A stretch of DNA of 64,000 bases, from assembly GCF_019977235.1 (NCBI RefSeq), contig NZ_AP024646.1, positions 806,001 to 870,000 of the forward strand. Direction: 5' to 3'. Source of the stretch: Arthrobacter sp. StoSoilB5. GTDB lineage: Bacteria; Actinomycetota; Actinomycetes; Actinomycetales; Micrococcaceae. Below, piece after piece: positions 27,385-36,117 of the stretch; the first letter of the stretch is position 1, and the number at the start of each line of letters is the position of its first letter. Both the position numbers and the translations under genes were made by a program. The notes under the pieces are model-generated. The model did no database searches, was not told where the DNA came from, and saw only the letters and a program-made list of their open reading frames with translations.

Positions 27385-28116
27385 ATGTCTTCCATTACCT
27401 CCGCTCCTGCCACCACCAATACCGCCATGGCGGACTTCAACCGCACCACGTCCCGCTGGGGACAGATCACCATGATCGGTGGATTACTGATCTCCATCGC
27501 CGGGCCCCTGTATCTGGTCTTTGCCAGCGGCCTCGACATCGGCCCTGCCCAACTCTGGATTGCCTTCGCTGCCGTCGCCGCAACCTTCGGCATCATCTGG
27601 ATCGTTGAGCCGCTCACGTACTTCCCGATCCTCGGGCCGGCCGCCATGTACCAGGCCTTCATGATCGGCAACATCTCCAACAAGCTCCTGCCGGCGGCCT
27701 TGATCGCCCAAACCAACATCGGCGCAAAGCCGGGCAGCAAGCGCGCGGAGCTTGCCGCCGTCGTCGCTATCTGCGGTGCTGCCGCAGTCCACCTGATCTC
27801 CCTCGCGATCTTCGTCGGGCTGCTGGGCAGCTGGCTGATCAGCGTCATTCCGCCGTCTGTACTGCTCGTGACCCGGTTGTACGTGCTGCCCACCGTCCTG
27901 GGGGCCGTCCTGGTCCAGGCCATCGTGTCCATGAAGCAGCCACGCACCACGGTGTTCGCGCTGCTGGTCTCGGCAGTCGTGGTGTTCGTGGTCCTGCCGT
28001 TTGTGCCTTCGCTCGCCATGGTGTCCACGGCCATCGCAGTGCTGGGCACGATCTTGCTGGCTTGGTTCTTCCGCGGAAAGCAGGTCATGGAGGCCAAGCC
28101 GATCCACATCGAGTAG
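27385..28116 (+). CDS. Integral membrane protein, partner of the DUF5058-like protein
   Basis: About 243 residues with roughly seven hydrophobic segments and a positively charged C-terminus. I do not recognise the family by name. The region ILGPAAMYQAFMIGNISNKLLPAAL followed by QTNIGAKPGSKRAEL looks like a conserved cytoplasmic or re-entrant loop. It lies 52 bp after the DUF5058-like gene with AAGGA before the ATG, and 49 bp before the M20 gene. Joint function with the preceding membrane protein in uptake is inferred from context only. Confidence 0.7.
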   Translation: MSSITSAPATTNTAMADFNRTTSRWGQITMIGGLLISIAGPLYLVFASGLDIGPAQLWIAFAAVAATFGIIWIVEPLTYFPILGPAAMYQAFMIGNISNKLLPAALIAQTNIGAKPGSKRAELAAVVAICGAAAVHLISLAIFVGLLGSWLISVIPPSVLLVTRLYVLPTVLGAVLVQAIVSMKQPRTTVFALLVSAVVVFVVLPFVPSLAMVSTAIAVLGTILLAWFFRGKQVMEAKPIHIE

Positions 28117-28165
28117 CGGCCAGGCCCGAAGCAACTCCCGACTGACAAACAAGGACGACAGGACC

Positions 28166-29395
28166 ATGACCCAAACAGCTACCGCACTTCAGCTCGACAG
28201 CGAACAGACAACCAAGCTTCACACCCTGTACCGGCACCTGCACGCCCACCCGGAGCTTTCCATGCAGGAGTTCGCCACCGCCACGCTCATCGAGGAACAG
28301 TTGGACGGCCTCGGCATTGAGCATTTCCGTTGCGGAGGTACGGGCGTGGTGGGCATCCTTCGGAACGGTGAGGGTCCCGTGGTGGCCTTCCGCGCGGATA
28401 CCGATGGCTTGCCCATCGAGGAAGCAACGGGCCTGGAATACTCCAGTACGGATACTGGAACGCTGCCTGACGGCTCAACGGTGCCGGTGATGCACGGTTG
28501 CGGCCACGATACCCACGTGGCCAGCCTTCTGGGCGCCGCTGAGGTCTTGGCCGGAAACCTCGACGCCTGGTCCGGAACGTTGGTGCTGATCTTCCAGCCG
28601 GGCGAGGAGACCGCGGCCGGTGCGCTCGCCATGCTCGAAGACGGACTGTGGGACAGAGCGCCACGTCCTGAAGTGGTCTTTGGCCAGCACGTCATGCCGC
28701 GCCCTGTTGGTACGGTCTCCATTTCCAGCGGCCCCGTGGCAGCCATGGCAGATTCGCTGAAGGTTACCGTCCACGGACAGCAATCACACGGCTCGCAGCC
28801 GCAGGATTCCATCGACCCCATCGTTATGGCCGCGCACATGGTCACCCGGTTGCAAGGGATCGTGTCCCGTGAGCTGGACCCCCGGAAGTCCGCCGTCGTG
28901 ACCGTGGGGACGTTCCACGCGGGCCTCAAGGAGAACATCATTCCGGCTTCCGCGGAATTCACCCTGAACATCCGCACTTTCAACGAGGACGTCCGCGGAC
29001 AGGTCCTTGCGGCCGTCCGCCGCATTATCGACGCCGAGGCTGCCGCCTCCGGCGCCCCGAAGCCTGTGATCGAGGAGATGTACCGCTTCCCGCAGTGCTT
29101 CAACGATCCCGACGCCGTTCCTGCAGTGATCGAGGCACTGCGCGCCGGGTTGGGGGCTGAATCGGTGGAAATCACCCCGCCGATGATGGGCAGCGAAGAC
29201 TTCGGACACCTGGGAACAGCGATCGGTGTGCCGTCCGTGTTCTGGATGTTCGGCGGTACTCCTGCAGCCGGGCACGACGGTCCCGGGCCCATCCCCGTGA
29301 ACCACTCGCCATTCTTCGCCCCCGAGCTGGAAGGCTCCCTGGCCGGAGGCGTCTCGGCCGCCGTCGCCGTGCTGATGTCCCGGCTGGGCAACTGA
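28166..29395 (+). CDS. M20-family amidohydrolase (hippurate/N-acyl-amino-acid hydrolase type)
   Basis: A zinc-dependent hydrolase that removes acyl groups from amino acids. Metal-binding motifs are visible: MHGCGHDTHVA (near residue 110), GEETAAGA (near 145) and a C-terminal MMGSEDFG. The length, 409 residues, suits the M20D group. ATG 28166 follows AGGAC and is preferred to the frame start at 28001, which lies in the preceding gene. It lies in an operon of two membrane proteins, this enzyme, a CoA-transferase and a carboxyltransferase. Confidence 0.93.
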   Translation: MTQTATALQLDSEQTTKLHTLYRHLHAHPELSMQEFATATLIEEQLDGLGIEHFRCGGTGVVGILRNGEGPVVAFRADTDGLPIEEATGLEYSSTDTGTLPDGSTVPVMHGCGHDTHVASLLGAAEVLAGNLDAWSGTLVLIFQPGEETAAGALAMLEDGLWDRAPRPEVVFGQHVMPRPVGTVSISSGPVAAMADSLKVTVHGQQSHGSQPQDSIDPIVMAAHMVTRLQGIVSRELDPRKSAVVTVGTFHAGLKENIIPASAEFTLNIRTFNEDVRGQVLAAVRRIIDAEAAASGAPKPVIEEMYRFPQCFNDPDAVPAVIEALRAGLGAESVEITPPMMGSEDFGHLGTAIGVPSVFWMFGGTPAAGHDGPGPIPVNHSPFFAPELEGSLAGGVSAAVAVLMSRLGN

Positions 29396-29414
29396 CATAT
29401 TCAAGGACATTCCC

Positions 29415-30680
29415 ATGACTTCAGCTCTGACCGGTTCTCTAACCCAACCACAAAGCTCTACAGAGGTACCGCCATCGATAAGCCCGTCTCTGCAAGGAAC
29501 CCAAGGCCCGCTCACAGGCAGGCTCGTGGTGGATCTCAGCCGGGCGCTTGCCGGCCCGCACGCCGCCATGATGATGGGCGATCTTGGAGCGCGGGTCATC
29601 AAAATTGAAAACCCCGTCACGGGAGACGATACCCGCGGGTGGGGTCCACCGTTCGTGGGTCCCGAGGACGATCCGCAAGCTACGTACTTCCTTTCCTGCA
29701 ACCGCAATAAGGAATCCCTCACGCTGGACCTCAAGAGCGACGATGGCCGCACCGTCCTCCGCCAACTGCTGGAGCGCGCCGACGTCGTAGTGGAAAACTT
29801 CCGGCCCGGTGTCCTGGAACGGCTCGGCTTCAGCACCGACGCCATGCACCTCATCAACCCGCGCCTGGTGATCCTGTCCATTACCGGGTTCGGGCACGAC
29901 GGTCCGGAATCACACCGAAGCGGCTATGACCAGATCCTGCAGGGCGAAGCCGGGCTCATGTCCCTCACGGGTTCCGGTCCCAATGATCCGCAGCGGGTGG
30001 GTGTGCCGATCGCCGATCTCCTGTCCGGGATGTACGGCGCGTATGGCGTGGTGGCTGCTTTGCTGGAACGGGAACATACGGGCCGGGGCCAAGTCGTGCG
30101 GACTTCCCTGCTTGCCTCCCTTGTGGGTGTTCATGCCTTCCAAGGCACCAAGGTCACGGTCGCCGGTGAAGCCCCGGAGGCGCAGGGAAATCATCACCCG
30201 TCCATTGCGCCGTACGGGCTCTTCCGATGCAGGGGTGGCAGCGTCCAGATCAGCGTCGGGAGCGAGAAACTGTGGGCCGCGTTTGCTGTGGCCTTTGGAA
30301 TCGACGCCTCTGAACCGGGTCTTGCAAGCAATGCGGAACGGGTCCGGAACCGCTCCCACGTCATCGACATCGTGGAGGCCGCCTTCGCCGATTACGACGC
30401 CGAGCCGCTCCTCGCCAAGCTCAGCGACGCTGGCATTCCAGCCGGGAAAGTGCGGACCCTCAAGGAAGTCTTCGAGTGGCCGCAGCTTGCCTCGCAAGGA
30501 CTGCTTGTGGACGTCGATCACCCCGTTCTGGGGCCCGTCACTTTGCCGGGGCCGCCGCTGCGCTTTTTCGACAACATTGACGGTACGGAGTCCACTCGCA
30601 GCGCCCACACCGCGCCGCCACTGCTCAACCAGCACGGCGACGGCATCCGCGAATGGCTGGCCGCCGGGGAGGTGGGCTGA
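29415..30680 (+). CDS. Class III CoA-transferase (CaiB/BaiF family)
   Basis: Moves CoA between carboxylic acids via an aspartyl-CoA intermediate. The protein has 421 residues, with an N-terminal GRLVVDLSRALAGPHAAMMMGDLGARVIKIE and the catalytic Asp in RSGYDQILQGEAG (near residue 172). It follows the M20 gene by 19 bp and is followed without a gap by the carboxyltransferase gene. It could activate the acid released by the M20 enzyme, but its substrate is not evident. Confidence 0.93.
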   Translation: MTSALTGSLTQPQSSTEVPPSISPSLQGTQGPLTGRLVVDLSRALAGPHAAMMMGDLGARVIKIENPVTGDDTRGWGPPFVGPEDDPQATYFLSCNRNKESLTLDLKSDDGRTVLRQLLERADVVVENFRPGVLERLGFSTDAMHLINPRLVILSITGFGHDGPESHRSGYDQILQGEAGLMSLTGSGPNDPQRVGVPIADLLSGMYGAYGVVAALLEREHTGRGQVVRTSLLASLVGVHAFQGTKVTVAGEAPEAQGNHHPSIAPYGLFRCRGGSVQISVGSEKLWAAFAVAFGIDASEPGLASNAERVRNRSHVIDIVEAAFADYDAEPLLAKLSDAGIPAGKVRTLKEVFEWPQLASQGLLVDVDHPVLGPVTLPGPPLRFFDNIDGTESTRSAHTAPPLLNQHGDGIREWLAAGEVG

Positions 30681-32228
30681 ATGGCGTCAACTGCCACCCG
30701 CCGTCGGCTTGCAGTCCGTGAACTGCTGGAAACCATGCTCGACGCCGGGACGTTCGTTTCGTGGGATCGTCCGGTTAGTGGCGCGGCGGGTTCTCCGGGT
30801 GCAGCTGGCGCTGTGACCGCTGGCTACGCTGCCGACCTGGAAGCGGCGCGCGAGAAGTCCGGCAGCGATGAGTCCGTCCTCACGGGGGAAGGCCGGATAC
30901 GCAACCACCGCGTGGTGATAGTCGCGTCCGATTTCGCCTTCCTGGCCGGCTCGATCGGGCGGGACGCGGCACAAAGGCTCGTAGCCGCCGTCGAACGTGC
31001 CACGGACCTGGGCCTCCCGCTCGTGGCCATGCCGGCGTCGGGCGGAACTCGTATGCAAGAGGGGACCAGTGCGTTCCTGACCATGGTGGAAATTGTGGCC
31101 GCCGTCCAGGCGCATCGATCAGCTGGCTTGCCGTATCTGGTGTACCTGAGGCATCCGACCACCGGGGGTGTCATGGCGTCGTGGGGTTCGTTGGGGCACG
31201 TCACCGCGGCCGAGCCGGGTGCCCTCTTGGGATTCCTGGGCCCGAGGGTTTTCGAGGCTTTGCAGAGCGAAACGTTCCCCTCCGGCGTGCAGACCGCGGA
31301 AAACCTTTTCGATCATGGCCTGGTGGATGCCGTGGTACCTCCGGAAGCTCTGGGGGATTACTTCGGGCGTGTGCTGGACCTGCTGCGGCCGGCCCGTGCG
31401 CGCGAGGCTATGGAGTCGCGGCCGGCGTCCGCGGATCTTTCCGGATCCCGCCCAGCGGACGCAGGCGCCTGGCAGTCCGTGCAGCGCTCGAGGGATCCGT
31501 TGCGACCCTCCACAGTGGAGCTCTTGAAGGAAGCCGCAGGCAGCGTGGTGCTGCTGCGCGGCGCGGGTGATGGCTCCAAGGACCTGGGCATGCTCGTGGC
31601 GCTCGCGCGGTTCGGCGCCACGTCCTGCGTGGTAGTGGGGCATCAACGTTCTTCTCCTACTGAAGACAGCCCCATCGCCATGGGGCCGGCCTCGCTGCGG
31701 GACGCCCGACGCGGGATGCGCCTGGCCAAGGAACTGCGGCTCCCGCTTGTCACAGTGATCGACACCCCCGGCGCGGCGCTCTCGAAGGAAGCCGAAGAGG
31801 GTGGGCTGGCCACCGAAATCGCCCGGTCCCTCTATGACCTGCTGGGCCTCGGAACGCCAACGTTATCGGTCATGATGGGCCAAGGTACCGGGGGAGGGGC
31901 ACTGGCACTGCTGCCCGCCGACCGGACCATCGCCGCCCGGAACGCCTGGCTCGCACCGCTGCCGCCGGAGGGTGCCAGCGCCATTGTGCACCGGAGCGTT
32001 TCGCACGCACCGGCACTCGCGGAGAGCCAGGGCATCGCGGCCGCCGCGCTCGCAGCAAGCGGAGTGGTGGACGTGGTGGTGGAGGAGAATCCCGATGCGG
32101 CGGAAGAACCCGTTGACTTCTGCCGCCGCATCGGTGACGCGATCGCCGTCGAGCTCCAAGGCCTTGCCCGGCGGGGTGCCCCCGGGCTCCAGCAGCGACG
32201 CGCAAAGTATCGCGCACTGGTGTCGTAG
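30681..32228 (+). CDS. Acyl-CoA carboxyltransferase, fused beta-alpha subunits
   Basis: Transfers CO2 from carboxybiotin to an acyl-CoA, probably acetyl-CoA. The N-terminal half is AccD-like (ASGGTRMQEGTSAFLTMV near residue 115). The C-terminal half is AccA-like (TVIDTPGAALSKEAEEGG near 355, GQGTGGGALALL near 395), a single-chain arrangement known in actinobacteria. It has 515 residues. The ATG follows directly on the CoA-transferase stop, so coupling is certain. No biotin carboxylase or carrier gene is in the window, so it must share those encoded elsewhere. Confidence 0.9.
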   Translation: MASTATRRRLAVRELLETMLDAGTFVSWDRPVSGAAGSPGAAGAVTAGYAADLEAAREKSGSDESVLTGEGRIRNHRVVIVASDFAFLAGSIGRDAAQRLVAAVERATDLGLPLVAMPASGGTRMQEGTSAFLTMVEIVAAVQAHRSAGLPYLVYLRHPTTGGVMASWGSLGHVTAAEPGALLGFLGPRVFEALQSETFPSGVQTAENLFDHGLVDAVVPPEALGDYFGRVLDLLRPARAREAMESRPASADLSGSRPADAGAWQSVQRSRDPLRPSTVELLKEAAGSVVLLRGAGDGSKDLGMLVALARFGATSCVVVGHQRSSPTEDSPIAMGPASLRDARRGMRLAKELRLPLVTVIDTPGAALSKEAEEGGLATEIARSLYDLLGLGTPTLSVMMGQGTGGGALALLPADRTIAARNAWLAPLPPEGASAIVHRSVSHAPALAESQGIAAAALAASGVVDVVVEENPDAAEEPVDFCRRIGDAIAVELQGLARRGAPGLQQRRAKYRALVS

Positions 32229-32238
32229 CCGGGCCGGA

Positions 32239-32270
32239 GCCCTGCCCGTTCCACGGCCAACGGGCAGGGC
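32239..32270. terminator. Bidirectional hairpin between two convergent operons
   Basis: Perfect 12-bp stem GCCCTGCCCGTT/AACGGGCAGGGC with an 8-base loop, between the carboxyltransferase and hydantoinase-type stops. There is no strong T-run. Confidence 0.75.
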
Positions 32271-32294
32271 CTCAACCTATCCTCGCGTTCTGGG

Positions 32295-33719
32295 TCAGCA
32301 GGCCGGCCGGTTGAGTACGTCGCTGGACACCCGCTGCTTGAGCAGCGAGCCACCCGGGCCGGTCAGCAACTTCCGGTCTTCCACCATGACGGTCCCGCGC
32401 AGTACTGTCATGCTTGGCCACGCCGCTACGCGGTAGCCCTCCCATGGCGTGTAGTCCGCCTCGTGGAGGTCCGAGGCGGTGATCCGGCGGTCCACGCTGG
32501 TGTCCAGAACTGCCAGGTCCGCGTCGCTGCCAATGGCGATGACGCCCTTCTGTGGGTAGAGGCCGAGGATCTTCGCGGCATTGGCACTGGTGATGTCAAC
32601 GAAACGCGTCAGGTCCAGTCCACGCTTTGAGACGCCCTCGGTGTAGGCCACCGCCATGCGCATCTCCACGCCAGCGTGACCGCCGGTTGCGTCCATAATT
32701 GTCTTTCCACGCGTCTTGACGTCAAGGTCTGTGCAGACTCCGTCAGTAGCAAGCGTGCTGAGCGAGCCCTCCAGCAGCGACTCCCACATCGAATCCCGGT
32801 CTGTCTCAGACTTCAACGATGGATAGGTGTGGTAAATGGCGCCATTCTTCTGCCGGTAATCGTCGGCGGTGAAATACGCGTAGTGGGGAAGGATTTCTCC
32901 ATAAACCGCCTGGCCGCGTCCGCGGGCCTCGCGGATTGCATCTACACCCTCGCGTGCGCTGACGTGCATCAAATAGATGGGAGCCCCAACATGGTGGGCC
33001 AGCGTGATGGCGCGCTGGAAGGAGAGCTTCTCGGACAAATTGTTGTGGGCATGGTGCATATACTCGATGCCGGTCTTGCCTTCGCGCTGCAACTTCTTGT
33101 ACGAGTACATAACGATGTCATCGTCCTCGGCGTGCACGGCGAGCATTGCTCCGGCAGCTGCCGTCTGTTCCATCAGCCCCCACATGTTGCCCAGATCAGT
33201 TTTCTGTTTGGGCCGCGTCGGCGTGGTATTCGTCATCCACACCTTGTAACTGCCGTGGCCCCCAGCCACTGCGTCGGGGATCTGCTCCAGGACCTCGAAG
33301 GGGATTTCAGGCTCCTTGAACGTCCCATGCAACGCGTAATCGGTGTAGGTGGAGCCGGCCCACTCGGCGGACTTCCGGGCGAACGACTCAGATAATTCGT
33401 CGCCGGGCTTCCAGTGGGCGAAGTCCACCAGCGTGGTTGTGCCGCCATATATGGCGCCCTCACTCACGCGGTCGGGGCCGAAGCACATGATGCCGCTTTC
33501 CGCGGCGGTGGGAAGGACCGAGTTGGTGTGTACATGCGGATCGACGCCGCCGGGCACCACCAGTTGACCCTTGAGGTCCACCACGCGCCGGGCTTCATCG
33601 GGCGTGCCAAGTCCGGTGGCGCGCAAGGACACGATCTTGCCCTGGGCTATTCCGATGTCAAGGCGTTCGGCGCCTGAGGGCGTGACGACCAATCCATTGG
33701 TCAGGAGGAGATCAAACAT
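32295..33719 (-). CDS. Dihydropyrimidinase/D-hydantoinase-type cyclic amidohydrolase
   Basis: Opens a cyclic amide or imide ring with a binuclear metal centre. Metal ligands include DPHVH (near residue 60), the carboxylated lysine in SYKVWM (near 160), VHAEDDD, LMHVSA, and ATDGV near 320. It has 474 residues and ends with the usual C-terminal small domain. It is the last gene of a minus-strand operon with a formamidase and an aminotransferase, 8 bp after the former. Hydantoin, dihydropyrimidine and cyclic imide substrates are all possible. Confidence 0.9.
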   Translation of the reverse strand: MFDLLLTNGLVVTPSGAERLDIGIAQGKIVSLRATGLGTPDEARRVVDLKGQLVVPGGVDPHVHTNSVLPTAAESGIMCFGPDRVSEGAIYGGTTTLVDFAHWKPGDELSESFARKSAEWAGSTYTDYALHGTFKEPEIPFEVLEQIPDAVAGGHGSYKVWMTNTTPTRPKQKTDLGNMWGLMEQTAAAGAMLAVHAEDDDIVMYSYKKLQREGKTGIEYMHHAHNNLSEKLSFQRAITLAHHVGAPIYLMHVSAREGVDAIREARGRGQAVYGEILPHYAYFTADDYRQKNGAIYHTYPSLKSETDRDSMWESLLEGSLSTLATDGVCTDLDVKTRGKTIMDATGGHAGVEMRMAVAYTEGVSKRGLDLTRFVDITSANAAKILGLYPQKGVIAIGSDADLAVLDTSVDRRITASDLHEADYTPWEGYRVAAWPSMTVLRGTVMVEDRKLLTGPGGSLLKQRVSSDVLNRPAC

Positions 33720-33727
33720 CGTCAGAC

Positions 33728-34684
33728 CTACGCATTCGTAGTGTCGGTAGTTTCCAAGGAAAACGGTTCAGTGTTGAAATAGCGGGACGCCAGAGTGACC
33801 TTGGCCGATACCCGGGCGTTGACCAGTTGTGAAACGGATACGTCCGCGGCTGCGCTCAGCAGCATCGCGGTCTTCTCGCGCGTCCATTGCCTGTCGGCTT
33901 GGAGCAGTTCCAGCATGTCGTCCAAGGCGAGCCTTGCCGCCTCATCCAGGGTGTCGCCGTCGCCGATTGTGATGACCGAACCGCCGCTGAGGACCACTGG
34001 CCGCTGAATGCCGGCGCCCTCTGCAACTGGAATTGTGGACCGTGGAACAACTGTGCAGGAGAGCCGCACGCTGCCTTCGACCTCCACTGCGGTCAGTGAG
34101 CACTCGCCATCGCCCTGCGCCGCGTGCAGGTCACCGGCGTACAACATTGCCTCGGCTACTTGGACAGGGATTACGACGGCAGAACCTGCAGTTACGTCCT
34201 TGCAGTCCATATTGCCGCCGTGGATTCCTACCGTGCTGGAGTTCGGACCGACGCCCACAGGCGCCACTCCGATTTTTCCCACCATTGGACGGACAGGAAT
34301 GGCGGTGTCCTCGTCAAACACAACATGCCCGTCCACGATTTCCACCACGTGACCAGCCCGGCCCAAGCCGTCGGTGAATCCGCCCCTTCCTGGCAGGGTG
34401 ACCATCGCGCCGCGAGGGTCAATCCTGATCTCGTGGATGTCTATCCGCAGGACATCGCCCGCGTTCACTCCCCGGACGGCGACCGGACCGGTGACGGGGA
34501 TGGACAGTTTCTCGTACTCCCCGGTCTCCTCGAAGAGGCCTCCGGTGAGCAGGCTGCGCGCATCCAGCCAGAAATGCTCGCCCTGATCGACGGTAAGTTC
34601 TGGTTTGGCTCCGGACTCGAAGGATAGTGAGGCGTTGCCAAATCCGACGCGCGGCACTTCTTGCAGCGTCTGTGTTTCGTTCAT
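33728..34684 (-). CDS. Acetamidase/formamidase family protein
   Basis: Hydrolyses formamide, acetamide or related small amides, releasing ammonia. The family's VGIHGGNMDCKDVTAGS and the following LHAAQGDGE segment are clear (near residues 155-195). At 318 residues the protein is of the usual short class. ATG at 34682-34684 has GGAGG five bases upstream; an in-frame ATG four codons earlier overlaps that site and is not used. It lies between the hydantoinase-type and aminotransferase genes. Confidence 0.9.
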   Translation of the reverse strand: MNETQTLQEVPRVGFGNASLSFESGAKPELTVDQGEHFWLDARSLLTGGLFEETGEYEKLSIPVTGPVAVRGVNAGDVLRIDIHEIRIDPRGAMVTLPGRGGFTDGLGRAGHVVEIVDGHVVFDEDTAIPVRPMVGKIGVAPVGVGPNSSTVGIHGGNMDCKDVTAGSAVVIPVQVAEAMLYAGDLHAAQGDGECSLTAVEVEGSVRLSCTVVPRSTIPVAEGAGIQRPVVLSGGSVITIGDGDTLDEAARLALDDMLELLQADRQWTREKTAMLLSAAADVSVSQLVNARVSAKVTLASRYFNTEPFSLETTDTTNA

Positions 34685-34696
34685 TGGTGCCTCCAT

Positions 34697-35671
34697 TCAG
34701 GACGGGTAGACGGGAATGGCCCAGTTCTGGTCTTGGGCGACCTGTCCGATCACGGCCCGCCTGTAGAGGTCCTGGAGGCTGCGGGTGAGGTCCCCGGCTG
34801 TTCCGTTGCCGATAGTGGTGCGGTCAACCGAGGCAACGTGGTTTACCTCGGCGGCACTGCCGCAGACAAACACTTCGTCAGCTGAGTACAGTTCGGTGCG
34901 GTCGATGGGCCGGACGTCGACGTCGAGGCCGAGTTCAGTCCGGGCGAGGTGCAGAACGCTGTCCCGCGTGATTCCCTCAAGGATGCTGTCGGTGACGGGA
35001 GGAGTGCACAGCCTCCCTTGGCGGACCATGAAGACGTTGTAACCGGCGCCTTCGGCCACATGTCCACTTTCGGTAAGAAGCAGCGCCGCGTCATAGCCGT
35101 TTCGCTTGGCTTCCAACAGGGCCAGCCTCCCGTTCTGGTAATTGGCAATTGACTTGACCCTGGGCGGCATGGACCGATCAGAGAGGCGGGCCCAGCTGCT
35201 GATCTGCACATCCAGGCCGGTAGCGCCGAAGTAATTGCCCATGGGAATTGCTGCCATAAAGACGGTGGAGGGACCCGTGTCCTCAGGTTTGCCATCTTTG
35301 GAGTCAACGAATACCTGCGCCCGCATGTGCAGATTGCTCCGCAGGTTGTTGGCGCGGATGAGTCCAAGCAGCTGATCGCCGAGTTGATTGATGTCCTGTG
35401 GGCCGTCAATTTCCACCACCCGCATGGAATCGATCAGTCGTTTCATATGGTCGGCCACCCTGAAGGCGTACAGCTGCTGATCGTCCTCGCTCCAATACGC
35501 GCGGAAGCCCTCAAATACTCCGACGCCATACTTCAGGGATGTGCTCAGCACATGGAGGCGGGCATCGGCATAGTCCACCAGCTCACCGTCGTGCAGGAGG
35601 TACTTCACTGGCTGGCCCGGAGGTGGCTGGCGGGTGTCAACTGCGGATGCTGCTTCTTGAAAATCGTCCAT
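34697..35671 (-). CDS. Class IV aminotransferase (branched-chain-type)
   Basis: A PLP-dependent transaminase of the IlvE fold-type IV group. The PLP lysine is in RVKSIANYQNG (near residue 172), the phosphate-binding region is AEGAGYNVFMV, and the C-terminal DEVFVCGSAAEVNHVASVD is typical. It has 324 residues. It is the first gene of the minus-strand amide operon. Given that context it may serve a catabolic amine rather than valine/leucine synthesis, so I do not give the ilvE symbol. Its promoter carries the shared 14-bp motif. Confidence 0.88.
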   Translation of the reverse strand: MDDFQEAASAVDTRQPPPGQPVKYLLHDGELVDYADARLHVLSTSLKYGVGVFEGFRAYWSEDDQQLYAFRVADHMKRLIDSMRVVEIDGPQDINQLGDQLLGLIRANNLRSNLHMRAQVFVDSKDGKPEDTGPSTVFMAAIPMGNYFGATGLDVQISSWARLSDRSMPPRVKSIANYQNGRLALLEAKRNGYDAALLLTESGHVAEGAGYNVFMVRQGRLCTPPVTDSILEGITRDSVLHLARTELGLDVDVRPIDRTELYSADEVFVCGSAAEVNHVASVDRTTIGNGTAGDLTRSLQDLYRRAVIGQVAQDQNWAIPVYPS

Positions 35672-35744
35672 GGTGGGTTCCGTTTCCTCTTTTATCCGTG
35701 CTGGCGGCGTCGACAGCAGCCAGCTTCATCTCAAGCGGCACTTG

Positions 35745-35758
35745 CTCACTATATTGAA
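35745..35758 (-). promoter_or_regulatory. Candidate operator/-10 of the aminotransferase operon
   Basis: On the minus strand the motif reads TTCAATATAGTGAG, with TATAGT in the -10 position, 74-87 bases before the aminotransferase start. It is one of five related sites at promoters of the cluster. Confidence 0.6.
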
Positions 35759-35932
35759 GTTAGTTGGCAATGGTGTCAATGGTCCAGGGTTGTCGCGTGG
35801 CCGCTTTACCGTGTTCAAGTGGCCGCAGAGCGGCGGTCGTGGCACAATCCGCGCTGCAGCTCTCCATCTGCGTCAATCCGGCGATTTTTCCAAAAAAGAG
35901 TGCAATTCGTCACACTTGGCGCTACAGTCAAA

Positions 35933-35946
35933 TTCAATAAAGTGAT
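35933..35946 (+). promoter_or_regulatory. Candidate operator/-10 of the ABC-transporter operon
   Basis: TTCAATAAAGTGAT contains TAAAGT (35938-35943), 16 bases after TTGGCG (35916-35921), giving a reasonable sigma-70-type promoter. It is one of the five shared-motif sites. Confidence 0.6.
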
Positions 35947-35997
35947 GAGACTTTGATATGAGGCCCTCGCCCGTCAAGGTCCGAACAGGAGCTGAAC

Positions 35998-36117
35998 ATG
36001 TACCAGCCACCGGTCCGCAGTCAGGACGATCTTCAATACATTGCGAGTGGGCTCAACGCCAGCGCACGCAACTACTCCCTCTCAAACACCCGCGGACTTC
36101 GTGAGGAGGCTCCATGA
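35998..36117 (+). CDS. Small ORF of 39 residues leading the ABC-transporter operon
   Basis: ATG 35998 has AGGAG six bases upstream. The 39-codon frame runs to a TGA that overlaps the ATG of the permease gene (ATGA at 36114-36117). It encodes MYQPPVRSQDDLQYIASG and 21 more residues, hydrophilic, with no signal or membrane segment. I recognise no family. The good ribosome site and stop-start overlap suggest a translated leader that couples translation to the permease; it may be a real micro-protein. Confidence 0.55.
   Translation: MYQPPVRSQDDLQYIASGLNASARNYSLSNTRGLREEAP

Larger units (their letters stand above)
35672..35997. promoter_or_regulatory. Divergent control region of the catabolic cluster
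   Basis: This 326-bp gap separates the minus-strand amide operon from the plus-strand ABC-transporter operon. It is markedly more AT-rich near 35880-35960 than its surroundings. It contains two copies of the TTCRATANRNTGAN motif (one per direction), each overlapping a possible -10. A variant, CTTTGATATGAGG, lies at 35951-35963. I see no gene in it. Confidence 0.7.

Noticed and set aside
28219..29391. A 390-codon minus-strand frame opposite the M20 gene
   Set aside because: Serine/proline-rich shadow of a clear metallohydrolase gene.
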